Under the pieces are notes generated by a model. It was not told where the DNA came from. It was given only the letters and a program-made list of their open reading frames with translations, and did no database searches. Positions 26,130 to 33,807 of a stretch of 64,000 nucleotides of DNA are shown here, piece by piece. Origin of the DNA: Bacteroidales bacterium UBA5281 (GTDB lineage: Bacteria > Bacteroidota > Bacteroidia > Bacteroidales > Lentimicrobiaceae); assembly GCA_002410555.1 (NCBI GenBank), contig DHSR01000033.1, positions 151,566-215,565 on the forward strand. Direction: 5' to 3'. The position numbers and the translations under genes are program-made. Numbering within the stretch: position 1 is the first letter of the stretch; the number at the start of each line of letters is the position of its first letter.

Positions 26130-27935
26130 TTAAAACATCACTGAAACGGCGACTACGCCGGGTCCAACATTTACTCCCAGTACGGGTGACGCCTCATTGA
26201 TAAATTCAGGATCAAGACCGGTTATCCTTTTCATTTCATCGGCAAACCATTGAGCGGTGCTTAAGTTTTTAGCATGTGATATGGAGTAACCCCATATTTT
26301 ACGATTACCGATTTTTTCAGCAATTTCTTTCATAATCATTTTCATACTTGCTTTTTCAGTAAATGGTTTGCCAAAAGTTTCCGTTTTACCCTCATTATTT
26401 ACTATTACGATGGGTTTAAGGTTAAGCAACGAACCAATTTTACCTTTGGCATAACTTACTCTGCCGCTCTTAACCATGTATTTAATGGTACGGGAGGAGA
26501 CATACATTTTGGTGTTGTCTGCCCATTTTTCAATTCTGCCTGAAAGCTCCTCAAAGGTGGCGCCATTTTCAAGTTCCCGGGCAGCGCGCAATACAACCAA
26601 TCCCAGCCCGCTGGATAGGCGCTTTGAATTGATGACTTTAATTGGTTTTCCCGAATGCTCAGCCACGGCATGAGAAGCTTTGGAACTATTGCTCCAGGTT
26701 CCGCTCATGGCTGCACTAATGTGTATGCCTATAATGCTGTCATAATGGGTAGACAGATAGGAGTACCGGTTGAAAAAATCTTTATATGCCGGTTGCGCGG
26801 TTGAAGGGTAGGCAGCCGACTTGTCGAGCATGGAATAAAACTCAGATGGCAAAAGCGTTAGGCGATCCAAAAAGTATGTATCACCAAAATGCACACTTAA
26901 GGGTACCACTTGAATCTGATATTTCTCTATCAGTTCTTCCGGCAGGTCACAGGTGGAGTCGGTGAGCAAAGCAACGGGATATTTAGCATTACTGCTGATT
27001 TCCTTCTGCATCACCATGTCATCCACTTTTTGAAAAGTAATGTTGCCCACCCGGTTCAAGGCAAGCATCACTTCTGATGGATTGTCGGTGTGAATATGTA
27101 CCCGCATTTTTTTATCTGAACCGGCAACTACCATGGAATCGCCCATGGGACCAATAAGCTTACGTACCTGTCCAATATTGGCTTTCTTTTTTTCATCAAG
27201 CGAAAGCATGGCTTCAGTGCAATAGCGGAAATTGATTTCCTCATGCGAAATAACTTCCGCATCCGGAATAACCACCGTTTCTCTGCTGGAGATCAGCTTA
27301 CGCAGTTCTCCTATATTAAGGTATTCAACCATACCCTGCAAAAAAACCACGAAACCTTTGGCTCCGGCATCTACCACATTGCTTTTTTTTAGCACTGCCA
27401 GGGTGGCAGTGGTGGCCTGCAGCGATTCTACAGCCTTTTCATATGCTTGTGCAAGCAATTCAATGAAATCCTGTATGGTGTCTTTTAAAATATAAATGAA
27501 TTCCGCCCATTCCCTGATTACCGTAATCATGGTACCTTCAACAGGATTGGCAATGGCTTCATAGGCATATACTACCGCTTTTTTTACGATTTCGGCAAAG
27601 GTTTCTACGCTTACCGTTTCATGCTTTTGAATTTCATTACTAAAACCATAGATAAACTGTGCGAATATTATTCCCGAATTTCCCCTGGCTCCCGTAAGGG
27701 CAGCATCGGCCAGGGCGGCTGCCGTAAGCTTAAGATCCTTGGTTGGAATGGGACTTTCAACAATGGATCGCATGGTGGAAGCCAGATTTGTCCCGGTATC
27801 TGCGTCAGCAACCGGAAAAACATTGATCTTATTGATCAAAACCTGATTTTCAAAAATCTTCTGCGCACCAGCGAGAAAACTGTAATAAAGTGTCTTCCCG
27901 TCTAAGTAAGTCAGTGCTTTTGTAGGTGTATTCAA
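26130..27935 (-). CDS. DhaL/FakA-like kinase fused to DegV/FakB-like fatty-acid-binding domain
   Basis: 601 aa with two modules. Residues about 1-200 are a DhaL (DAK2) domain (INVFPVADADTGTNLAS, GARGNSGIIFAQF), and about 205-290 match the middle part of FakA (MVVAGSDKKMRVHIHTDNPSEV). From about 305 to the end it is a DegV fold (VALLTDSTCDLPEELI, PSTAQPAY, ISAAMSGTWSNS). In Firmicutes FakA phosphorylates fatty acids held by separate FakB; here both partners appear in one chain. The Asp pair for metal binding in DADTGTN is retained. Single gene; fatty-acid activity is inferred. Confidence 0.9.
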   Translation of the reverse strand: MNTPTKALTYLDGKTLYYSFLAGAQKIFENQVLINKINVFPVADADTGTNLASTMRSIVESPIPTKDLKLTAAALADAALTGARGNSGIIFAQFIYGFSNEIQKHETVSVETFAEIVKKAVVYAYEAIANPVEGTMITVIREWAEFIYILKDTIQDFIELLAQAYEKAVESLQATTATLAVLKKSNVVDAGAKGFVVFLQGMVEYLNIGELRKLISSRETVVIPDAEVISHEEINFRYCTEAMLSLDEKKKANIGQVRKLIGPMGDSMVVAGSDKKMRVHIHTDNPSEVMLALNRVGNITFQKVDDMVMQKEISSNAKYPVALLTDSTCDLPEELIEKYQIQVVPLSVHFGDTYFLDRLTLLPSEFYSMLDKSAAYPSTAQPAYKDFFNRYSYLSTHYDSIIGIHISAAMSGTWSNSSKASHAVAEHSGKPIKVINSKRLSSGLGLVVLRAARELENGATFEELSGRIEKWADNTKMYVSSRTIKYMVKSGRVSYAKGKIGSLLNLKPIVIVNNEGKTETFGKPFTEKASMKMIMKEIAEKIGNRKIWGYSISHAKNLSTAQWFADEMKRITGLDPEFINEASPVLGVNVGPGVVAVSVMF

Positions 27936-28188
27936 GGCTCAATATTTTGGTTAACAAATGATTATACTGCCAATTTAACAGTTATTAAACATCAAACACC
28001 AGCGAAAGTTTTGGCAAACCAAATTTTCGTATGGCTCAAAGTTTAATTATTCTTTCCGTTTTTTAGATGTCCCTGTGGTTGCAAAATTAAAACTTAAACC
28101 CTCAGTATTCCTTATTTATAAATTTTGAGGTGAACTTTAAGCAGATTTTAAGGTCGTCATCTTTTCTTATGTCGAAAAGTAACTGATT

Positions 28189-28692
28189 TCACCTTAATTT
28201 CCGGAAGGAGGAGAAGTCATTCATCAGTATGAATGCATTGAGCTCTTCGGCTGGATTTGAGTATTTATGCAAAGGGCCACAGTCGTATAAACTGACAAAA
28301 GGATCCGTATCCAGCAACATACCCATAATTTCATCCTGAGTTGGAGTTTGTGTGAGCCGTGAATATTCAGCATAGGTCCATTTGGTGAAGGCAGTTTGGG
28401 GATGAATGCCTCTCTGGTCGAGCAAAAATCCATTTACAAGTTGAACCGGCAATGCCAGTTCACCTTTATAATATACATCACCCGGCGAAGGGTAGGAGTG
28501 GAGCGCTTTTTTGTCTTCAGTAAGGGTTACAGGTACCTGCTGGTAATAATCGGCAGCAGTGCGGTAAATGTAGGCTCTGGGCCCCGGTTGCGCAGCAGCA
28601 GTGTCAACGCTTATTGTTTTATTGGGGCTTTTACAGGAGCAGTAAAAAACTGTTACCATTAAAAAACTTGCAAAAATGAGGTTACTTTTCAT
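28189..28692 (-). CDS. Hypothetical lipoprotein
   Basis: 167 aa. A lipoprotein leader with lipobox YCSC (Cys about 20). The mature protein has no repeat or membrane helix; notable tracts are AYIYRTAADYYQQVPVTL, an Asp/Tyr-rich SLYDCGPLHKYSNPAEELNAFILMND and one internal Cys. I do not recognise the family. It is separated by about 250 bases from the upstream end of the DhaL-DegV gene and is divergent from the DUF1573 gene. Reading-frame length and a good signal make it a real gene. Confidence 0.7.
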   Translation of the reverse strand: MKSNLIFASFLMVTVFYCSCKSPNKTISVDTAAAQPGPRAYIYRTAADYYQQVPVTLTEDKKALHSYPSPGDVYYKGELALPVQLVNGFLLDQRGIHPQTAFTKWTYAEYSRLTQTPTQDEIMGMLLDTDPFVSLYDCGPLHKYSNPAEELNAFILMNDFSSFRKLR

Positions 28693-28806
28693 TTTAAGAA
28701 CACATTAATTACTGTAAAATAACAACAATTTCCATTGGATTGCAAGTATAATGCCAACTTCATTTTGTGGCATGTAATTTGTTTAAATCAAATTTCTGGT
28801 ATCAAA

Positions 28807-28839
28807 TTTGACTTTACACTAAATAAATGGTTATTTTTG
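28807..28839 (+). promoter_or_regulatory. Promoter of the DUF1573 gene
   Basis: TTTG at 28807-28810, 21-base spacer, TATTTTTG at 28832-28839, about 50 bases before the ATG. Confidence 0.8.
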
Positions 28840-28891
28840 AGCCGTAAAAAACGCTAAACAGCTTTTCTCAAATCCTTAAAAACACATTTCA

Positions 28892-29362
28892 ATGAAAAAG
28901 TCATTTTCTATGCTGATCACGCTTTCTTTTCTCCTTTTTGGTGCCTATGCTCAAAATGTTCAGACCGAGAAGGTGCAGGAGAACCCGAATGCGCCGGAGA
29001 TCACCTTCGACAAGACTGTTCATGATTATGGGACCATCTTTGTAGGCGGTGATGGCCACTGTGAATATGAATTTACCAATACCGGTAAAGAGCCTCTGAT
29101 ACTTTCCAGCGTACGCTCTTCATGCGGATGTACAGTTCCCAGCTGGCCCCGCGAACCCATTTTACCGGGCAAAAAAGAAACCATTAAAGTAAAATATGAC
29201 ACCAACAGGATGGGGCCTATCAATAAATCAGTTACGGTAATTTCCAATGCCAAGAATTCGCCCGTGGTGCTAAGGTTGAGTGGAAACATCGTTAAAAAGA
29301 CTGAAGAAAGTGCCATACCTGAAAAGAGTATTGCTCCGGGAAACAGCCCAATGGTAAAATAA
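28892..29362 (+). CDS. Secreted DUF1573 protein (ASH/MSP-like Ig fold)
   Basis: 156 aa. A signal peptide (MKKSFSMLITLSFLLFGAYAQ) is followed by one DUF1573 domain at about 35-135: FDKTVHDYGTIFVGGDGHCEYEFTNTGKEPL, then VRSSCGCTVPSWPREPILPGKK and a closing VVLRLSGNIV. The SSCGCT motif is the hallmark of these domains, which are abundant in Bacteroidetes and of unknown function. Strong promoter and terminator make it monocistronic. Confidence 0.92.
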   Translation: MKKSFSMLITLSFLLFGAYAQNVQTEKVQENPNAPEITFDKTVHDYGTIFVGGDGHCEYEFTNTGKEPLILSSVRSSCGCTVPSWPREPILPGKKETIKVKYDTNRMGPINKSVTVISNAKNSPVVLRLSGNIVKKTEESAIPEKSIAPGNSPMVK

Positions 29363-29389
29363 GCTTTCCGGCATTTAAAATTCTGATAA

Positions 29390-29428
29390 GTGAGCAAACA
29401 TCGTCTTAACGATGTTACTCACTTTTTC
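29390..29428 (+). terminator. Terminator of the DUF1573 gene
   Basis: Long imperfect stem GTGAG-C-AAACATCGT / ACGATGTT-A-CTCAC followed by TTTTTC. Confidence 0.8.
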
Positions 29429-29659
29429 TATATTTTTACAGAAAGAATTTTTTTCGTAAATCCCTGAGATTTATCCTTTCATCCTGATTGGCAATCTCAT
29501 TAATAGTTTATAAAAAGTTGAGGATGAGAGGAAACAGAACCTCCTCCCACGCTCTCTATTTTCCTTCTAATTTTTTAAATGCAAACACCTGTCATTCAGA
29601 AAGGAACGAAGTGAATTGATGAATCTCTCACTAAAGGGGGCTTTAATCGATCATAACTA

Positions 29660-29690
29660 TTTGTTAATCTGAAATTAGCTTATACCTTTG
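29660..29690 (+). promoter_or_regulatory. Promoter of the aminotransferase gene
   Basis: TTTG at 29660-29663, 19-base spacer, TACCTTTG at 29683-29690: a perfect Bacteroidetes promoter 35 bases before the ATG. Confidence 0.9.
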
Positions 29691-29725
29691 CAGCATTATT
29701 AACATTTGCCTAACAATTTTTTGCC

Positions 29726-30925
29726 ATGCCAAAAATTTCTGACCGCGGTTGCCAAATGCCCGCTTCTCCTATACGTAAGTTGGTCCCTTACGCGGAAGCA
29801 GCTAAAAAAAGAGGTTTAAAGGTATATCACCTGAATATCGGTCAGCCAGATATCAGTACTCCTGAAGTGGCTCTGAAAGCCATCCGGAATTTCGGTCAAA
29901 AGGTGATTGAATACAGCCACTCAGCCGGGAATGAACCCTACCGTATTAAACTTTCGCATTATTATCAAAATATCGGTATTAACGTTGATCATAATGACAT
30001 TATCATTTCTACGGGTGGTTCTGAAGCCATTGCATTTGCATTTCAGGTTTGCCTGAATCCGGGAGACGAAGTCATTATTCCGGAACCTTTTTATACCAAT
30101 TACAATGCTTTTGCATTAACCGCAGGCGTAAAAGTTGTTCCCATTACCTCTGACATACATACTGGTTTTGCATTACCTCCGGTTTCGGACTTCAAAAAAG
30201 CCATCACCCCGCGTACCAAAGCCATCCTTATATGTAACCCCAACAATCCCACAGGATACCTTTATTCGGAAGATGAGATAAAGCAATTGGGTCAGCTCGC
30301 CCTTGAGCATGACTTGTATCTACTTTCTGATGAAGTATACAGGGAGTTTTGTTACGACGGACACAATCACTTTTCAGTGATGGAACTTGAGGGGATGGAT
30401 GAACATACTGTACTTATCGACTCTGTTTCAAAACGTTACAGCGAATGTGGCGTGCGTATAGGTGCGCTTGTTTCAAAAAATAAAAAATTGATTGCCACTG
30501 CATTGAAATTTGCACAGGCCCGCTTAAGCCCGCCATCACTGGGACAGGTGATCGGAGAAGCCTCCCTCGACACGCCCGCTGAATACTTTAAAGAAGTTTA
30601 TGATGAGTATATCCTTCGTCGCAACCTGGTAATTGAAGGACTAAACAAGATTCCAAATGTGCTTGCTCCTATGCCCAAAGGTGCGTTTTACACTATTATA
30701 AGTCTGCCCGTAGATGATGCCGATACTTTCTGTCAGTGGCTGCTTGAAGACTTCAGCTATGAGGGTCAAACGGTTATGCTTGCGCCTGCTAGCGGCTTTT
30801 ATGCTACGCCGGGGTTGGGTAAAAATGAAGTTCGCATCGCTTACGTCTTAAAATCAGATGACCTGAAAAATGCCGTAAAATGCCTGGAAGAAGCCCTGAA
30901 AGTTTACCCGGGCCGAACCAGATAA
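29726..30925 (+). CDS. PLP-dependent aminotransferase (aspartate aminotransferase superfamily)
   Basis: 399 aa, usual length. Motifs in order: NIGQPDISTP near the N-terminus, STGGSEAIAFAFQ, CNPNNPTGYLYS, LLSDEVYREFCYDG (Asp for pyridine N) and SVSKRYSECGVRIGAL with the Schiff-base Lys, then a C-terminal NEVRIAYVL with the carboxylate-binding Arg. The substrate is undetermined. It has its own promoter and terminator and sits at the edge of the degraded patch. Confidence 0.94.
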   Translation: MPKISDRGCQMPASPIRKLVPYAEAAKKRGLKVYHLNIGQPDISTPEVALKAIRNFGQKVIEYSHSAGNEPYRIKLSHYYQNIGINVDHNDIIISTGGSEAIAFAFQVCLNPGDEVIIPEPFYTNYNAFALTAGVKVVPITSDIHTGFALPPVSDFKKAITPRTKAILICNPNNPTGYLYSEDEIKQLGQLALEHDLYLLSDEVYREFCYDGHNHFSVMELEGMDEHTVLIDSVSKRYSECGVRIGALVSKNKKLIATALKFAQARLSPPSLGQVIGEASLDTPAEYFKEVYDEYILRRNLVIEGLNKIPNVLAPMPKGAFYTIISLPVDDADTFCQWLLEDFSYEGQTVMLAPASGFYATPGLGKNEVRIAYVLKSDDLKNAVKCLEEALKVYPGRTR

Positions 30926-30948
30926 TATCACATTTAACGATAACTGAG

Positions 30949-30984
30949 AAGGTTGTCAGCCTGAGGCGGATGACCTTTTTTAGT
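30949..30984 (+). terminator. Terminator of the aminotransferase gene
   Basis: Stem AAGGTTGTC / GATGACCTT (two G-T pairs) with an inner GCC-GGC extension, followed by TTTTTT. Confidence 0.75.
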
Positions 30985-30994
30985 TTTCCCGTTT

Positions 30995-31168
30995 TTATGG
31001 TTTTTGAAACCAATAGCATTGCCAGAAACCTAAAATATTGGTTATAAAAGTCTCATAAATCTTCTCCAGCAATCCGGGATCAAGTTCCTTGTGCACTTTA
31101 TATGCAGCATTGACAACTGCTTTTCCTATAATTTCCTCTTCATCCGAAATAGTTTCATAGGGTTTCAT
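30995..31168 (-). pseudogene. Truncated GxxExxY-family protein
   Basis: 57 residues from the ATG at 31168 (the frame is open to 31222). It contains ISDEEEIIGKAVVNAAYKVHKELDPGLLEKIYE, in which GLLEKIY is the G-x-x-E-x-x-Y signature of a PDDEXK-like family normally about 120-130 aa long. After about 45 matching residues it runs into ILGFWQCYWFQKP and stops, so the second half with the catalytic-like core is missing. It is best read as a gene fragment in the degraded patch that follows. Confidence 0.75.
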
Positions 31169-31410
31169 GATGGCTCTGATTTCATGTAAATAATTAAAAA
31201 ACTTAGTGTTACTTGGAGTCATCGTGCCTGCCCGCCCGCCTGCCCAAGACGGAAAGGCTGGGCTTTGTGGCTAATCCAATTGTTAAGAGAAAATTATCGA
31301 TTGCATATTTTTCTCATTATCAATATAATGCCTCGCAAGTAAGGTTAATTTAAAAATTATTTTCAAAAACCCGTATTGGCTTTTTGATTTTTTATGATTA
31401 ATAGATAATT

Positions 31411-31458
31411 ACCCTGATCAAATTTTTATCAGATGCGCGTGTTTGATCAGGGTTTTAT
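31411..31458 (+). terminator. Orphan terminator-like hairpin
   Basis: A perfect 12-bp inverted repeat ACCCTGATCAAA / TTTGATCAGGGT (31411-31422 and 31442-31453) with a 19-base loop, followed by TTTATT. No intact plus-strand gene precedes it, so it may be left from a lost gene. Confidence 0.55.
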
Positions 31459-31504
31459 TGTTACTATTGCACTACTAAGCTACACCTGCCATTTGCGGCA
31501 TTGA

Positions 31505-31690
31505 TACAGCAAACCAGCAATCCCGGAAAATACATTATTTGAATCATACACAGGTTTGAAAATTGGTGCTGGGCTTGGGTTAGGTGGTAGTTACCAACCA
31601 GCAACAAAAACAAGATTAGTACCTAAACCTTATATTAGTAGTCCGCCGGCTAATTCAATATTTAACTCAAATGTATTTTTTAGAGATTAA
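31505..31690 (+). pseudogene. C-terminal tail of a polymorphic-toxin-like gene
   Basis: An open frame of 61 codons with no start codon, entered after a stop at 31502 and ending in TAA at 31688-31690. It reads ...NTLFESYTGLKIGAGLGLGGSYQPATKTRLVPKP...NVFFRD. The Gly-rich and Pro/Lys tail looks like the last part of an RHS or similar C-terminal toxin module whose body has been lost. The 3' end overlaps or abuts the next small membrane-protein gene, the toxin-then-immunity order of such loci. The toxin class is not recognisable. Confidence 0.45.
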
Positions 31691-31694
31691 GAAT

Positions 31695-31958
31695 ATGGGA
31701 AAGTATTTTTTTGTTTTTTTTGGAATTAGTATATTCATTATGTGGATAATATTTTTCTACATAGCTTTTTTATTAGATGAGAAGGGGTATAAAACATCGC
31801 TTTTTTTCCCTGGAGTTTTGTTTTCCAGCATGCGCAGTTTATCAAAAGAAGAAAAGAAATATCTTCCTCTTTACTATGCAATGATTGTTACCACCATTCT
31901 TCCTTTTGCTGTATTTTTCGCAATGTTTATTTATGGGATTTTAGGTAATTATGAATGA
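31695..31958 (+). CDS. Small two-TM membrane protein, possible orphan immunity protein
   Basis: 87 aa from the ATG at 31695; an in-frame ATG at 31671 would add eight residues and overlap the toxin-like tail. Two hydrophobic helices (YFFVFFGISIFIMWIIFFYIAFLL and YYAMIVTTILPFAVFFAMFIYGIL) flank a polar middle (SSMRSLSKEEKKYLP). Composition is AT-rich relative to neighbouring core genes. Position directly after a toxin-like tail suggests an immunity protein. I do not recognise the family, and the assignment is inference from context. Confidence 0.5.
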   Translation: MGKYFFVFFGISIFIMWIIFFYIAFLLDEKGYKTSLFFPGVLFSSMRSLSKEEKKYLPLYYAMIVTTILPFAVFFAMFIYGILGNYE

Positions 31959-32192
31959 TGGTAAATGTATAGTTCTACTAAGAAGAATTTCCTATGCCCA
32001 CTTTACTTTCAACGGCGCCATGCGATGGGCACAAGGCGGAAAGCCTGCCCGCCAGCAGGTGGGTTTGAGCACGGATTTCTCTCAGTTAGAGTTTATTTTG
32101 AGCAGGAAGCAAGTAGGAATTACATAAAAAGATTTATCTTAGCTGTGGGAAAGATAATCGGTCGAAGCATACCTTCGCTCGGTGGTAGCTAA
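31951..32192 (+). other. Degraded accessory sequence
   Basis: A 58-codon frame at 31951-32127 (MNDGKCIVLLRRISYAHFTF...) overlaps the end of the small membrane-protein gene and contains a GC-rich CCTGCCCGCC segment also seen in similar form near 31230. A second frame runs across 31965-32192. Neither looks like an intact protein, and codon use changes abruptly. I read this as remnant DNA of the same island. Confidence 0.35.
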
Positions 32193-32340
32193 ATGCAATC
32201 AAACGGTGGCACTATGAGCATAGGCGATAAAGTGATACTATCTGCTGTAATTGGCGGCACAGCCGAGGCACTTTGGGGTGGTAAATTTGCCAACGGTGCC
32301 GTAACCGGGGCGATAGTCTTTACACTGCGTAACTCTGTGC
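32193..32340 (+). pseudogene. RHS-type C-terminal fragment
   Basis: The frame reads ...SIGDKVILSAVIGGTAEALWGGKFANGAVTGAIVF and then breaks at a CTCTGTG repeat. The GGTA..LxGGKFANGAVTGA tract closely resembles a stretch I know from the end of many Bacteroidetes RHS-repeat-associated proteins, just before the variable toxin tip. No upstream RHS core is present in the window, so this is a stranded fragment. Confidence 0.55.
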
Positions 32341-32470
32341 AATTATATGTTACGATGTCACAGTGTATAACACAGAGTTTCTCAGAATTCTTTTGTTTTA
32401 AATTTACTGTGCGTCTCTGTGCTTAACACTGTGTAGCTCTGTGCAATTATGTAGCAAAGTGTATCACAGT
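32328..32470. repeat. CTCTGTG-type dispersed repeat
   Basis: The segment CTCTGTGCAATTAT occurs at 32333-32346 and again at 32437-32450, with further variants between (ACAGAGTTTCTCAG, CGTCTCTGTGCTTAACACTGTG). Such ACTCTGTG-rich stretches recur between genes in Bacteroidetes. This copy truncates the RHS-like frame. Confidence 0.6.
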
Positions 32471-32516
32471 AAGATCTATGAAAATTCCAGGTTAAAAAGG
32501 ATATACTTCCTTTATT

Positions 32517-33735
32517 TCATTCAAAATCAGGATAGAGCAGATACTTCTTGCGAATCTGTTTAAAGTTTTTCAGGTCTGCCTGCCAGCTTTGCCGGATTTC
32601 GTACTCATTTTTACCAGCTACTATCTGTCTGCGGAGTTCCGGTGTGCCGGCTAATTTATCGAAAAAGTTATTGAAATATGAAGTTTTATCGGGCAGCTCT
32701 TTATACATCTCTATTAACCAATGCAGTTCAAGGCTGCCTTGTTTGTATATGTTTCCTGCTTTTTGCTTCAGGTCCAGGCCATAACAGGTCACGCCTTGGT
32801 GTGGCGGGTTTTCTGCTACACCTTTAATTTGCTGAGGGACAAATGAAAAGGCATGGTTGGGATAGTCGGGATGTCCTACTAATGGTAAAAGGGGAGGGGG
32901 TGCCCCTGCCAACACTCACCACGGTTCCTTCAAACAGACACAGGGATGGATAAAGATAAATCGCCGCCATATCAGGCAGGTTGGGCGATGGCGGTATGGA
33001 CAGGATATAGCGGTCGGTATGGGCATAGCCAATCATTGGGATATTGGTCAGCCTGCATTTCATTCCATCGGGCAGCCAGCCTTCACCATTTACCATAAGG
33101 GCATATTCAGCCATGGTCATACCATGAACTATGGGTATGGCGTGCAATCCCACAAAGGAACGGTATTCGTTTTTCAGAACCGGTCCGTCCACATAATATC
33201 CGTTCGGATTGGGCCGGTCTAACACCAAAACTTCAACATCATAACGGGCGCAGGATTCCATGACATAACTCAGCGTAGAAATGTAGGTATAAAACCGGGC
33301 GCCCACATCCTGAATGTCAAAGATCACCAGGTCCACATCAGCCAAATCCTCACGGGAAGGTATTTTATTTTTTCCGTAGAGCGAAACTACCGGAAGACCG
33401 CTCAGAATATCCTTGCCACTTTTAATGCTGGCTCCGGCTTCAGCTTCGCCCCGGAAACCATGTTCAGGTGCAAAAATTTTTACCAGGTTAACTCCGGCAG
33501 CCAAAAGTGAATCAGCCAGATGACGGTTGCCCACCACTGAGGTTTGGTTTGCCACGAGCGCCACCCGCTTATCCTTTAGCAGTGGCAGAAATTTCAAAAA
33601 TTGATCAGCCCCTGTAAAAAGTGGCGTACCGATTGGATTCGTCTGGTTAAGATTGCTTAAGGGAGGCTGGGCGGGCAGTTTCCCTGTCTGAAAAACCATA
33701 ACAAGATAAATAAATAGGAGGTGCCTGATTTTCAT
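32517..33735 (-). pseudogene. NamZ-like exo-beta-N-acetylmuramidase (DUF1343), frameshifted
   Basis: Two overlapping frames together cover a whole DUF1343 protein. The first (from 33735) gives a signal peptide, VALVANQTSVVGN, APEHGFRG, VSLYGKNKIPS, VDLVIFDIQDVGARFYTY, DRPNPNG and SLCLFEGTVVSVGRGTPSPF. The second carries on LVGHPDYPNHAFSFVPQQIKGVAENPPHQGVTCYGLDL to the stop at 32517. The switch near 32878-32886 is explained by one extra base: removing it yields TPSPFT-LVGHP, matching the family. NamZ removes terminal MurNAc from peptidoglycan fragments. It is either a true pseudogene or a sequencing error. Confidence 0.85.
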
Positions 33736-33737
33736 AA

Positions 33738-33762
33738 TATGTATTCTTAATATGTATTCTTA
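33738..33762. repeat. Tandem TATGTATTCTTA duplication
   Basis: The 12-mer occurs twice, 13 bases apart, in the divergent gap before the LolC/E-like gene. Possibly a slippage product; no function is inferred. Confidence 0.6.
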
Positions 33763-33784
33763 TGGCAAATTTAAGCTAATCTGT

Positions 33785-33792
33785 TAACTTTG
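33785..33792 (+). promoter_or_regulatory. -7 box of the LolC/E-like gene
   Basis: TAACTTTG. A TTG codon inside this box could open the reading frame, but it would lie upstream of the transcription start, which argues for the GTG start at 33808. Confidence 0.5.
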
Positions 33793-33807
33793 CTGAAAAT
33801 ATCCTGT

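Larger units (their letters stand above)
29363..29725. other. Intergenic stretch with a dispersed repeat
   Basis: It holds the DUF1573 terminator, then AT-rich DNA, a segment at about 29591-29630 (GTCATTCAGA...GAATCTCTCA) that resembles dispersed repeats seen between genes in many Bacteroidetes genomes, and finally the promoter of the aminotransferase gene at 29660-29690. No reading frame of note. Confidence 0.45.

Noticed and set aside
32193..32426. An intact 77-codon gene
   Set aside because: It begins in the middle of a recognisable RHS-type tract and ends in a dispersed repeat, so it is a fragment.
33790..33807. TTG start for the LolC/E-like gene
   Set aside because: The codon lies inside the -7 box TAACTTTG, so it would not be in the transcript; GTG at 33808 fits the family start.
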